NCBI GenBank assembly: GCA_028671895.1
Contig: CM053807.1
Span: forward strand, 51,699,903-51,763,902
Direction of reading: 5' to 3'
DNA: 64,000 nucleotides
Origin: Oenanthe sinensis
Lineage: Eukaryota > Streptophyta > Magnoliopsida > Apiales > Apiaceae
Shown here: positions 34,839-47,200 of the stretch, in pieces
Numbering within the stretch: position 1 is the stretch's first letter
How the letters are laid out: the number at the start of each line of letters is the position of its first letter
Translations under genes and position numbers: made by a program
The notes under the pieces: model-generated
What the model saw: only the letters and a program-made list of their open reading frames with translations
Database searches by the model: none
Told to the model about the DNA's origin: nothing

Positions 34839-35020
34839 TATTTAAATATCATATATATTCAATTTCGGATTCGGATTTTTTCGGATACGAATATGCCTAT
34901 ATCCGTATTCGTATCCGAAATTGTCAGATTCTGATAAGGATAATATCCGGTGTGTCTCGAATACGGATAATGTTTGCTTTATCTCGAATATGAATGCAGA
35001 TATTCCGGACACATCGGCTA
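34385..35020. mobile_element. Degraded element with GGATACGGAT subterminal repeats
   Basis: The left 110 bp and right 150 bp are rich in GATTCGGATACGGAT-like motifs in opposite orientation around a very AT-rich core. This layout resembles the other hAT-like elements here. The termini are eroded (TAGGGCTATTAAATGG on the left; TAGCCGATGTGTCC from the right), and no target duplication is visible. Confidence 0.4.
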
Positions 35021-35160
35021 CATGTATATTTTATAAATTTTATGTTTATAATTCATAATTTATACCTAACAATGACATTATCCAGACATATACCAATTTA
35101 AAATTAAAATCTAATTTTTCGTTTTAAATAAATTTAAGTTATAACTAATTTTTTGAAATT

Positions 35161-35175
35161 ACCCCCCCCCCCCCC
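35161..35175. repeat. Poly-C tract
   Basis: A run of about 15 C in an otherwise AT-rich intergenic stretch. The rest of 35021-36132 shows no exon or bounded element. Confidence 0.9.
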
Positions 35176-36132
35176 TATCCCGTTGCATGTCTTCAATAAT
35201 TTGTTACGCAAGAGCATGACAAAATAAATCCTTCCCTTGTAATTTCTTAACACGTATTTTTTGTCTGCAAGTCTACAAACTTGGAATTCTAATGTTGAAA
35301 CAAAAATGTTTTAACAGGACTTCTGGTTCTGGCCTCTGGGTTCCAAATTCTTTATTGTGTTTTGACATCAAAATTTATCTCCATGTTAGATGTATCCTGG
35401 CGGCCTAGCTTTTTTGTTTTTGTTTTGAATGGAGACATAAACTCCAGGAATGAATTGTATCGAAATACAATAATCCACGAGGGGTTTCATTCATACAACC
35501 TGTTTGTTAGAGTTAATTTAAAACTTAATTAATATCCAATTTTGTAGTCTTAGCCTTGGTTTTTATTAAGAAAAAAATATTATAATTAAAGGTTGTTTGC
35601 AGAGTTGTAGCTCGCATTTAAGAGTTGATCGTCTTTTGATCATTAGAGTATCATAGCTGGTTTAGGGAGATGTCAGATGTGAGGTCTTTAGGGCGAATAC
35701 TCCTAAGAAAGAAGATACGTATGCATGATACATCCACCACCAGGAAGATATACACAATTAAGGATGACTTTGTAAATGCTTGCTTGCTTGCTTACTTTCA
35801 CCAAGTAAACAAAACATAAATCTTTCTCACGAGTTGTACATATTTGTGCTGAACAGCATTTTAGTTGTGTTAGGGTCTTGCCAAAATTAACATGCTAGAG
35901 TTGCCACTCGTGTCTAAGATAATAATACTTGGTATTCAATATTATCAACTTAGTCTTATTGGCTACTTGTCCTATAGGGAGATCGAGACATGCATAATAA
36001 CAGTGTAAACTAATAGTGTAATATTTGAAATATATATAAAACCGTCTCATACAGAGAACACAACACACTCCCTGCATCAAGTTTTCCATCTGTAATTAGT
36101 CCAAGTCTTTCTACAAGTAGCTCCTTGTCCAT

Positions 36133-36498
36133 ATGGCTAAATTCTCCACTTTTCTCATATATTCCCTTGTAATAATTACCACCAACTCCAAGAAGTTTAC
36201 GAGAAAATTGAATCACCCCAAATTTAATTTAAGAAGACAAAAACTAAGTCACCTTCACTTCTACTTTCACGACAGAATAACAGGCAAAAATCCCACCTCT
36301 TACGAAATGGCTTCCGCGTCTGTGACAAATACATCAGCAACTTACTTTGGTTCAGTGGCAGTGATGGATGATCCATTGACGGTTGGACCCAACCCGAGGT
36401 CAAAACAAGTTGGAAGAGCACAGGGAATTTATTCAGCTGCTTCTAAAAATGAAATAGGTCTTTTTAAAGTCTCAATAAATTATGGCATTCCAATTTAA
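36133..36498 (+). pseudogene. Dirigent protein, N-terminal half only (121 aa ORF)
   Basis: Dirigent proteins steer stereoselective phenoxy-radical coupling (lignans) in the cell wall. The ORF has a short hydrophobic start (MAKFSTFLIYSLVIITT), then KLSHLHFYFHDRITGKNPTS, TNTSATYFGSVAVMDDPLTV and SKQVGRAQGIYSAASKNEIG, all diagnostic for the family. After GLFKVSIN the sequence leaves the family (YGIPI, stop). The second half of the beta barrel, expected to carry a FTEGKYNGS-like strand and a GGTG-type C-terminal motif, is absent here and in the next several hundred bases. A normal protein is about 180-190 residues. There is no splice donor at the breakpoint that I would trust. It is most likely a truncated pseudogene or duplicate. 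Confidence 0.82.
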
Positions 36499-36841
36499 AA
36501 TAAATTATGAATTCATTTGATTATGGGTGAATGAGAGGGATTATTCGTCCTGGTTGTTTGCTAGTCATAATAGTCAATAGTAATTGGATGGCATCAATTT
36601 TTTTTTTTAATTTTCTTTCAATTTATATATTAAAATTATTAATTATTCAAATTTAACAAATGACTCCTAATCTTTTTTAGTTTATTTATAAAATATAACA
36701 AAATATCGTCTTCATTTGTCAATTTCTAAAATACAAGGTAAAAACCGCAACGTTTTCAAACTTAAAGGGGCAGTCTCGTCTAGGCTTTTTAATCCGATAA
36801 TACAAAAAACAGAGTAGTTTGAGGTTTTAGAAGGACTTGAG

Positions 36842-39202
36842 ATGGGAACCCGAGAAGTGTACGAGGAGAAACTGAGAAGAGGAAATCTAGAGCATGATCC
36901 AACCATCAACCCTGGTCTTGGCAACCCCAGATGCCCCCGTTGTCTCTCTCTCTTGAATCCTCCTCTTTCAGTCCGTCTCTCCTCTCTCTCTCTCTCTCTC
37001 TCCCCCTCCCTCTCTCGCTGTCATTATATACATAAGCAGTAGGTTATTATATTGCTTACTAGAAACTTGATGCGTTTCGAAACAGGAAAACGAGGAGTGG
37101 GCTATTACTTCTGTTCTACATGATGCCACTGCTGTGGTACGTCCCTCGCCTCCCCCCTTTTATTTATTACTATGGCACTATGGTAGATAAATTTATTTTG
37201 TATTTTCATGGACTATTTGTATTATTATTTTGTTTAAGAAACAATTTCATAGCTTTTTTGTGTAAGAAATTATAAGTTTTTAGTGAATTGAGAAGATATT
37301 AAGCTTAGCATATGGTATTAGTTTTGGCCTCTTGATACTAGACTGTAAACTCTGCAAGTGGTGAATCATATATGTATACCTTATTTTTATTCAAGTAGTG
37401 AATTTTATTTGTATTTTAGTGGATTCTATATCTGTGAATGATTAAATTGTGTATTTGTATGTTATGATTATATGGATAATTTTATTTTTATATTTACTGT
37501 TTTCTGCCTATATATATTTGTAAATTCTGGAGCTTTTTAGTGTTTGTTTTGTAAATTCTGGAGCTTTTTAGTGTTTGTAGGCTGAAATGGCTGGGGTGGA
37601 CATTGGAACATGACTCTGTGTGTGTGTGGGGCTAAATGCATGTCATCATTTTAACCTTTTAACATAGAAAGATAGAAAGAAAAGCAATCTCTATCTTTTT
37701 AGGAGGGACGATATGTTTGTCGCAAAGGGAGGCTGATTCCCAGTACCATCTCTAAATTGCTAGATAATGCTAAATTCGATAATTCTTTTTCTAATAATGC
37801 TATATTTGCTATATTATCCATAATATTCTATATTTGCTATATTATCCACAATGTTATCTCTAAAGAATTCAAAATTTGAATATATTACATGATCTGCATA
37901 TGTTATTGACTTTTTAATCTAGTCATTCACAATTTTGCAAGGATGATTTTTTTGGTTAGATGCCGGTAACTGTTGTAAACCTCAATATTTTCAATAAATT
38001 CAACAGGCTGGCTGTGGAATGGGTGGAATGCTTAGTGCAATTCATGGCTTTAACACAGGCATGCTTTATGTTAATTTCTTCTTCCTTCAAGGAACTTCTT
38101 GGTCATGTACCTCTGTAATGTGTGACATGGATTGTTTCAGGGATTCCATTTGTTCAGAAGCATGTCAAGGGACCGAAGTGGCTTCCTTTTATTATAGGGG
38201 TATACAAGTAACATACCTATATTGCTATTAACAATCCTTTATGTTTTCTAGATGAATTCCCCACCATTTTATCCGTTTCTATGAACAGTAGTTGACTCTC
38301 TGCACTTTGTTTGCTTACTAGTAGTTCATATCTCATGCTTCCTTTTGTTTAAACAGGTTCCGCCGTTTCTAGTTTTCTCTGCTGCTAGTGCTGTCTTTGG
38401 AGGTAGAAATGTTTTTTAAAAATATGTGTCAGAGATTTTTTCAGTTGCATCTTATTTACTTTGGCTTGTCCTGTAGCAATATATTAATGTTTTATGTATA
38501 TATATATATATATGAATAAAATGAAAATATAAATGGGATCCGGTAAATGTCTTCTGCAGTTTGGTCTTTTATATACTATATAGGTGCTATAGAATGGACA
38601 AGACATGTATTTTTTTACTGTTGATGCCTGTGACAATTTGACAAACATAATAAGCGGATGTCATATCATGATGTTGTGACACTGAAAACAAAATATAAAG
38701 TACTAAACAGAATGCGTTACAGAACTACTCTTTGGCTCGACTAAGAACAAGACCTAAGCTATCATTGGGAATTGGGATACGGGGATCCATCCCAAAGATA
38801 TAACATGGGAATGCCACTTTACAACACATGCATCAGGTTGCAATTAAAGGTTGATAGTAAGGGAAGTTCACAAAAGTTTAGTCTAGGTTAAATAAATATT
38901 CTACTTGAATCTAGTAATTGAATTTTGTTTAGTTGCTAGAATTAACTCATAACTTAATACGCGGAATATCAATATGATAGTATCTATTTATATTATACAT
39001 TTCAATATATCTAACCTGGATAGGGATCTGAATTTTTTGTGTCATACCTAAAATTGTAGGTTATGCACTTCCCAAATTCACTCAACTCACTGTGACGTCA
39101 TATTATGCTGCATCAAGTGCATCGCATTATGGTATCTCGTTGTTAACCAGACGCATTGAAGAGGCCTACCCATCTCATTCACAGCCGAAGAGGATTAGAT
39201 AA
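36842..39202 (+). CDS. Conserved small plant membrane protein, unknown function, 159 aa
   Basis: I do not recognise a named family, but the exon joins give one coherent protein. Exons are 36842-36970, 37086-37136, 38007-38058, 38141-38199, 38357-38402 and 39060-39202 (480 bases with stop). The N-terminus is polar (MGTREVYEEKLRRGNLEHDP) and contains a CPRC pair. Then come TSVLHDATAV, a glycine-rich stretch AGCGMGGMLSAIHGFNTG, a hydrophobic stretch LPFIIGVPPFLVFSAASAVF, and YYAASSASHYGISLLTRRIE. Two membrane segments are likely. The donor after exon 1 (TCA|GTCCGT) lies in a CT-rich run and is weak. The donor after exon 3 is GC (ACAG|GC at 38059), required to give FNTGIPF. Most bases are intronic. 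Confidence is good for the gene and moderate for exon 1's end. Confidence 0.75.
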
Positions 39203-42200
39203 CAAGCTGCAGATTTGCAGGTGCACAAATTGGAATTACATTCTTACTGCTCACAAATTTGAAATCAAGCCTAAGGACTCCTTTGTGTGCGTGTGTGTGT
39301 GTTTGTGAGAGAGAGAGAGAAAAAACTATACTAAAAGGGTTAAAGAAGGAAGATGCCTACCGTATAGGCTCGAGTATGTATGATGATTTTTTAAATGCCG
39401 GAAAACTATATTACCAGAAGTTTTATGAAGTATGCCAGGTATGCAGTAATTAGGAAGTTCCCTAAATATATATGCATCTAATATTCTCATATGTTTTTTG
39501 GTATAAGCATAGTCTCCGCATCTTATTCCATTGCCATCACAATTCCCTTGTAGTGCTTGCTGACATTGTTATCTTATAACCTCTTTATTCTAAACTTTGA
39601 TTTAAGATGGAATTAAGCTAACAATATGCAACCAGGTGCTCTTGCTTGACATGTCCTTACCTAGTAGGATTGCCTTGCCGCGTAATGTATACCTAACATT
39701 GTAGTGTAACAACTGGAGTTCAAGAAGTTATACAGGACAAGGTTAAGAAAGGGTTTAAGGTAGTGGATAGAACCTAGCTATTTCAAGTAAGAACACAAAC
39801 TAGTACTAAAACACAAATATTCCATCAAATCATTATATTTAGAATTTGATCGCACATATCCTTATATCGGATTAAAACCCCGTCTCAGATAACAAAATAC
39901 TAGTCCAAATAATTATTTAGAATCGTATTAGATAATTATTACCATATATTTAAATTCTAGAATAAAAATTCTTATTTACAAATATGCTTATTGATGCAGA
40001 ACACAGAGTCATGCTATTGATTTTTTATTATTTTATAATTATTTGTAAAGATAAATTAGTTGTGATTAATATAGTTTGAAAATATTAGAATTAGATAATT
40101 ATCAACTTTATTAAATAGAGTTGTGGAGAATTATTAAGAAGTAATCAATTAAGATTAGTTTGCTATACTTGTTCTCTAAAGTATTAAAATATTTGTATAT
40201 ACAATTGTAATCATCTCTATTCATAAGAGTTGAATTATATATGAATTAAATTAAAGTACTTATCGTGTTTCCTGCCAAATCTTTGCGGAGATAGGTATTT
40301 ATAAACCCCTTTTTCACCCTTGTCCTACATCACTTATCGATACTATACTATACTTACTATTGAAGCCAAATAGGAGATCATTCGTTGGTCATCCATCAGT
40401 ACTTCGTGCCTATGGGTCGATTAGAATTATTGGGTTAGGATATATAAAGTAGAAACTATATTTCTGGTTCTAAAAGAAATGGAATATCATCAACCATGTC
40501 CTCTCAATTAGAGTTACAAGTACTTATATGAGATTTCAAAAGATAATTCTAGTTTAGAAGTAAATTCCCCGGTCTGAAAATAAATAAATTCCCCGGTGAA
40601 CTAACATTTGATAGTGATAACATGATAGTATTCAGTTTACTTGAGGGTGATCTAATTAATGACACATTAGTACATGTTTTTTTATGAAATCCTAGAAATA
40701 TACCCCTCAACTATAATTATGAAAAGGAACGATATGATTCACAAGTCAGTAGTTATAATTGTTTGAAAGAGAGTTAAAGCCAAGGTGTGACTATCTTATA
40801 TGACTTAGGTGGTACTTCAGAATAGTTGACATGACAAAACTTGTAATGCATATCAGGCTTCACCTTAGTAGTTTTCATGTAGCGGGCCAGTCTTTGTATA
40901 TTAGAAGACTAATTTGGTATGGTTTTGTGGATTTTAATTCATGTGGAGTATGATCTTAAAAATAGTTGCATTTGCTATAATGAAGTAAATATAATGTTTA
41001 GGTTGTAAGATATACTGCTAGTTTTGTGAGATATTTTATGTAATGAATAGGCAGCTGATAGTCCAGGACGAGTTCCTTAATAACATATTGCCTACCTATT
41101 TGACAGGGTAGTTGTAAATGAACTAAGCTAGTGTCAGATCACTTATAGAGTGTACCAACTTTTTAAACTTGCTACTTATGGGGGGTGGTTGCATTCATTT
41201 CCTCATTACACGTTTGTCTAAAATCTAGTCATCTAGCAGTTGTTTTTTTTTATTGGTACTCTGTAGTTCATTGACATAAATAAATGATGTCCCCTGAATT
41301 GCAAAATTCTCAAAACCTGAAACATTATTGTTCCTGACAGGTTATAGGTGAATAAATTAAGGGGAAAAAAAGTACTGGCGGCCTCATATTTCTATATTAC
41401 TCCTATATCGTTGAACCAGATTGCCCAAGCGGCCAAGCTGTGATTCAAGAGATTGATAATTTGTTTCGGAGTGTATGGCCTACTGGTGGCCTCAAATTTA
41501 TCTCACAAGGATTTACTCTTCATAACACTATCATTTAATAATTGATAGCTATGACATGAATTTTAAACTACAGCTTTGTGTTTTCCAAAATTACTTAATC
41601 TCTGGATTAGATCTACTTAAATTACTTGTGGGAAGTAAACTTACCCAGCTCATATTGCAAACATTACCTTGAATTATTCCAATGTTTAGTTCGAGCATTT
41701 ACCCGAGGAATAATATTGAGGTGGTTGATTATCTATTACTATCCGATGGCTTGTGCAAGCGGCAGTCCAAATTTCTATTCTTTTTATTTTTTACTTAAAT
41801 GCAGTTCTATTAATATGCATGGTAATTTAGTCAAATTTGGTTCGTTCCATTGTTTTTTATATAATAGTTTGGAACTAGGGACTTCAAAATTGGGACAAAA
41901 TCCTGTTTGGGTTTTCTTGGCATATAAATTTGTACAGTCGCTCTTGAGCTTCATTGAATCCTTCAGCGACGGAGATTAGAATTTAAAGTGTTTCAATACA
42001 ACATGCTGATAATAACCTGATGTAGGCAGTGTCAGTGATCAAGATGCAGTTTCTCTTTATCGCTTCTAAGAAATTATAATCAAATAATTAAACTACACAC
42101 ATAATGAAACAATCACTTATATTGACAATATGGCATTGACGATAATTGTAGCTAAAGATTTTTGGCCAGGAAATGGAAGAGAAGTTTTGGAAGGAAGTAA

Positions 42201-43315
42201 ATTAGCCACCTACTAAGAATACTGGGAAAAAACACGGAGGCCATTCTTCGCATCTTCTGAAATTCGATTAATTTTCAATTATGGTATATTCGGATACAGT
42301 TCGGATCATGATTCAGTTGGGTTCTAGTTCTGATTTGACATAATTTGATCTTCTGCTCTCTTGTAGACTTGGATTCAGCTTAGAAAACTCAGATAACAGT
42401 GGCTAATATTATCCGAACCAACCAACATTAATTAAGTCATCGTCAAAATGAGGGATCGGGATCCCGGCCTGAATTTAAATCCAATCCAAATACTGTTATA
42501 TCTTTCCAATAATGTAACATGTCGCATTCAAAACTCAATTTTTCGAGACTTTTTCATTACTGGTCCATTCATATCGAGATGGTACTATATCACTTGGCTA
42601 CCTACTATTTACTAACACCTCAAGCTCCTGATCATGGTTACATCCGAAATGAAATAACATGTTGATTATACATAGGTAGGAAACCCCTTTAACTTTGCAT
42701 GTCTTGTAGGGTGAACCCTGGGATTTTGTTTAAAACAAATGAAATTATAAACTTATCCTTAGTATATATTAAAACGTACCTTTTGTTCCGCTAAAAGATA
42801 TTCAACATGAAACTACATCTTTTAATGATGTGGACGCTTTTCACAATTAACACAGGTTACGAGTCTTACGACTATAAGACCTAGATACAAAATTCATTTT
42901 TTCTTCCTGTTGTAGGTCATGGCATTAATACACTATTAGGGCCATTCTAATATATAATCAATTTGGCATTTGATTTGTTCGTTATATCATTAATTTGTCA
43001 ATATATTCCTAATTAATAGTAGCTTATAATTATTTTCAGATGATAGCGGGTTTTAATTGTAATGGATTTTATTGTAAAGAATGTACAATGCCTAATGTAC
43101 TATAATTTTTTTTGAAAAAATTGGATGTAATTGTGCATATGTTTTGTGTAGGGCGATCATAATATATCGAAAGTGAAACGGCAACAATCCGTATATAAGA
43201 GTAAATAACATATTAGATCAACACATGTCATTTTACATCTAGGCGAGTAATTGTAGATATATGATCGAACTTATCTAGCTACTCAAATCCAAGAACAATT
43301 GAGAATATCAAAATT
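39203..43315. other. Intergenic, no gene supported
   Basis: AT-rich sequence with a TG/GA microsatellite at about 39287-39320. Several ORFs of 60-117 codons occur, including 41626-41979, but none has recognisable motifs, exon-like boundaries or codon bias. A 9-bp CACTA-like end at 39547-39555 was not accepted. I see no RNA gene. Confidence 0.6.
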
Positions 43316-44029
43316 TTACAGATGAAGGTCTAAACTCACCTGATCCTTCAAATTATTAGATTGATTAACATACCGATTCTGTGAACTAGAGCTTTCATTT
43401 CTTGATGGCTGCAGGCAATCAATATACGGATACAATGGCAATGAATTTGTAGTTAGATATTGATCATGATTCAGTCTAGGAACATTGTTTACGGATGGGA
43501 TTCGCCACGACGACAAAGGACTTCCATGAATTGGTGATGTTTGTGCTTGAATATTATAGGAGCCATAACCGCCATAAGACCTGTAATTATAAACTGTGCT
43601 GTTACCGTTCCAATTAGGATACTGGTTATAAGTAGTGACTGCTTGTGAGTTAACTGAACCAGAACCGAACCGATGATAGTTAATGCCAAAAACATGCGCC
43701 TGTGGATATATGTCATAACCCATTGCAGCCCTCTTGGCATGTTGACGCTCCCTTTTGTGAGCGTTTTGATGCCCCCCTAAGGCCTGAGAAGTTGGAAAAT
43801 TTCTGAAGCAATAGTGACACTCAAATTTTCGACTACCTTCGCCATTTTCAACTTGTTTCACTACTTTAATAGTGTTTGTTTCGACAGAGTTCAAATCTGG
43901 ATCCCCGCCGAATTCTTTGCCGAAGAGCCTGATACCCTTTTCTTTAAGCAGTGTGGGGCGGATAAAGGGCAACTGAGAGAAAGACTCTACGCTCATGAAG
44001 TCGCGAGTCTCTTTCTCATTCTTCTCCAT
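43316..44029 (-). CDS. Single C2H2 zinc-finger repressor, GIS/ZFP8 type, 237 aa
   Basis: This is a nuclear transcription factor with one plant-type C2H2 finger, FECHYCFRNFPTSQALGGHQ followed by NAHKRERQHAKRA, at about residues 69-100. QALGGH is the plant-specific DNA-contact helix. The extended NAHKRERQHAKR is typical of the GIS, GIS2, ZFP8, ZFP5 and ZFP6 group, which controls trichome initiation downstream of gibberellin and cytokinin. The protein ends SLDLHL, an EAR motif (LxLxL type) that recruits TOPLESS corepressors. The middle is rich in Tyr, Asn, Ser and Gly. The gene is intronless, as usual in this family. The start is the ATG at 44029, giving MEKNEKETRDFM. A CACTA transposon end lies 189 bases upstream. 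The trichome role is inferred from the family. Confidence 0.92.
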   Translation of the reverse strand: MEKNEKETRDFMSVESFSQLPFIRPTLLKEKGIRLFGKEFGGDPDLNSVETNTIKVVKQVENGEGSRKFECHYCFRNFPTSQALGGHQNAHKRERQHAKRAAMGYDIYPQAHVFGINYHRFGSGSVNSQAVTTYNQYPNWNGNSTVYNYRSYGGYGSYNIQAQTSPIHGSPLSSWRIPSVNNVPRLNHDQYLTTNSLPLYPYIDCLQPSRNESSSSQNRYVNQSNNLKDQVSLDLHL

Positions 44030-44217
44030 GAAAGAAAAAGAGATAATGACTGTACTGGTTTAGATAGAAATGGGAGCTAGGAGGGTTAGTTGTGCAGTAA
44101 ACTACCTTGAAGAATGCTAATAAAAAAAGTGACGACGACCTGAGAGGAGAAGGTAGTGAAAATCTTTAGGGTGTGGGGACTAGAATGTCGGAATCATGGA
44201 GGTTAAACAAGGGCGTG

Positions 44218-44260
44218 CACTACAAGAAAAACGGGCATTTTCGATGTAATACTTTGGACA
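44218..44260 (+). mobile_element. CACTA transposon terminus upstream of the zinc-finger gene
   Basis: CACTACAAGAAAAACGGGC matches the En/Spm-type terminus and the CACTA end at 25822 over its first nine bases. No opposite end or subterminal repeat block was found, so this is a lone end of uncertain extent. It lies within the likely promoter of the zinc-finger gene. Confidence 0.55.
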
Positions 44261-47200
44261 AATGACATATTTGTATTTGGGGTGCATTGGATTAATGCAG
44301 GTGTTGTCAACTATTCACTGGGGTATCAGAAAAGGATATTGTTATCAATATCAATTTCAAGTCTTTTATTTTTTACAATCCAGAAGTGTGGTGAAGAATA
44401 TAATGGATGTGTAATTATCAACTAATTTAATCTAGTAAACAAATATATATTAAATATGAGAGAAGATAATTCTTTTTTCAATTGACTATCATGAATTTCT
44501 AATTTGTATCACTTGTTTTGCTAAAACAATCCTTCTAATGATTATAAAGTCATCTCCACATAAGTTATAATGCCTACAATTATACTAAGAACACAAATTA
44601 AGCCATGCATTAATCTTGTGCATTTTGGAGAATATCTTGTCATAAACTAAATTAAAACTTTATTAATCGTTAATTAATGCATTTGTCCTCTGCGGTAAAC
44701 AACAAAATGTGTTGGAATGTATACCTATAGCTATATATGCCTATATATATGTACCGTTTGTCCTTCGTTATAAGTCAGTATATATTTTAAAAATTATTTA
44801 TAAAATAAGTTAAACGGGACCGGAAGAGAGAGAGAGGTGCAAGCAGTACGTATTAATAGTAGTAGGTTGTTTTAACATGTTGCAGACAATTTCCTGCAAC
44901 AATATTGTGGTCCTGATTATATAGTTCACAGATTTAAATGTTGAAATGCAAATCCATATAATCGTCCATGTCCTTAATTAAATTCAGGTAAACACTGACA
45001 TTAATTATTATCTTTTTGCGTGTACATAATTTTATTGCCCCGTCATGTCTCTGCTGATCATATTGCTTTTCTACGACTGCTCGAACTCTTTCTTTCTTCT
45101 ACTCTTACAACTTTATATGCCTGCTAATGCTCATTAATCAAAGTGATCAATGGACTATGGATCGAGGGAGAGGAACGGACAAAGAATGCCAATATGCATG
45201 CAAGTATTTATCAATATACATGCGTGTGAGAGAAAATAAGATCCAATAGTACCTATCTCACTCTTCTGTTATGAGAACTAGATGTTCAAATATTGTCAGA
45301 AGATAAATATAAGATGCACGTTTGAGTGTGTATCAATTATTAAAAAAGAAATTTAATTTATAAATTTAAAAAATGACTTATAATTTAAATTATCAGAAAA
45401 TTAAAATAAATATAATTAAAATTGTTATTTTTAAAGTTTTATGAATAAAATTATTTAATTTATAAAAGTAAAAAATTTTAATTCAAAATTTTTTAAAGTA
45501 CATATCAGAAAATTAATACAGTAGATTGTTATTTAAAAATAAAAAGGGTATTCAATATTGTAAGTGGCGGAACGGATGTTTGTGCGTGCGCATATATATG
45601 TGTGTCGGTGTTCTTGCATGTTCTTGGGGGTTTCTCGAGTGTGTGTTACCGTGTGTATTTTGATCTATAGTTGGTAATAAAAAAATTTAAGGATATTGTT
45701 TTTGGGATTTTTGATTGTTTGATTTCGTGATTATCGTATCATTAATGATTTTTGTTACGTTATTTTAATTTCGTGACTAGTTCATTATTAATTGTTAATT
45801 GATATCATTATTGTGTTGTTTATTATAGTTTGAATTATAGGTTTTAGGGATAGTGATTTTGAGTTTTTAATTTATTGGTTCGTTTTCATCTTTGATAATT
45901 AGTCAATTATTGCCTTTTTTATTCTTGTAAATTTCTTTTGAATTGTTATAATAGATTGTGCTTTATGTGTATATTAAAAAAAATGTGTCTTAGGGTCTAC
46001 TTGTGTGTAGGCTTAAATCTTTATGTTTGTGAAGATTTTATGAGTCTTATTAATGTATAGTTTTTTTGTATATGATGTTGGTCCGAGTTACATTTTATAA
46101 AAAAGGTAGACAGTTAACTCATTTTTAATGGTTTTTTTAATTGGTTTTAATGATATTAATTGCGGTTTTGAATAATCGGTTGTGTTGTTGAATGTTATTA
46201 ACTCTTTAGATTATATTTACATTTCAATTTATTAACTTTTTTTAGTGAATTTAAATATTTATTTAATTTAAATTGATATTTTTTTGTTAATTATATGGAT
46301 GTATGATGGTTTTTTGTGCCTATAAGAAAGTGCCATATATGATGGTTTATTGACCATATAAGATAGCGTTTATGTGTCATTAATGAATTTTTATGTGCTT
46401 TATAACGGCTCCTTCTTTAATTTTTAAAATTTATACTTTATTTTTTAAAATTGATGTCTAACTAAAAGGGTCCCCTTTGTTTAGAATAAATATATACCTA
46501 TATTTTTATTAGTATTTTATTACCATATACAGTATTTATTATTTAATTATATAATATTATATACTCTTTTTTTGTTTTATTTCTAATTTATGTTTTTTGT
46601 TATTTTTTCTTATTTGCATGATTTTTGGACGTGATGTTCTATAATGACGTTTTTTTCTCGACATTAAAGATCTATTATTTAAATTTCCCCAGCTATCTTT
46701 GCATGTCCGATGATAACTTTTTTATGAAAAAACTCCTTCCTTATGCTATTGTATTATGATACAATTCATATATCAATACATGTATCTTTATAAATATATA
46801 TATATATTATAAGTGGCGGGTCACGGACGACGGTCCATAGCAGGTCTGGATTCGCTCAAAAAGTTTTGGGCTCTTGATATTAATTTTGTAAATTTCAATG
46901 AACAAAACACCTTTGTATATCTGAGTGAACAAAATGCTGATATGCTTGGGCTTTTATCATAATGAAATACTGTAACAGAGTGATGGAAATTTTGTTTTAA
47001 ATATTTTTTTTGTATAAGTTTGGGTTATTAAACAAAATTACAATAATATAAATGGTTCAAAAAATTGGTTTTTAACATCTTATTACTTACAAAATTTTAC
47101 AAGTCAGTTAACTTATACAAAACACACATTTTTTTTAATATTATGAGGCATGTTACCTCGTACCTGTTTATCAATCATTGCCTAGTACAATGCTTACTCC

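Noticed and set aside
39547..39555. CTTGTAGTG as a CACTA right end
   Set aside because: Only nine bases match, there are no subterminal repeats, and the orientation does not pair with 25822 or 44218. A 9-bp match is expected by chance in this much sequence.
41626..41979. 117-codon ORF, hydrophobic
   Set aside because: No recognisable domain, AT-biased composition like the surroundings, and no promoter or splice context.
43489..43740. 83-codon alternative frame within the zinc-finger gene
   Set aside because: Overlaps the clear C2H2 ORF in another frame on the same strand.
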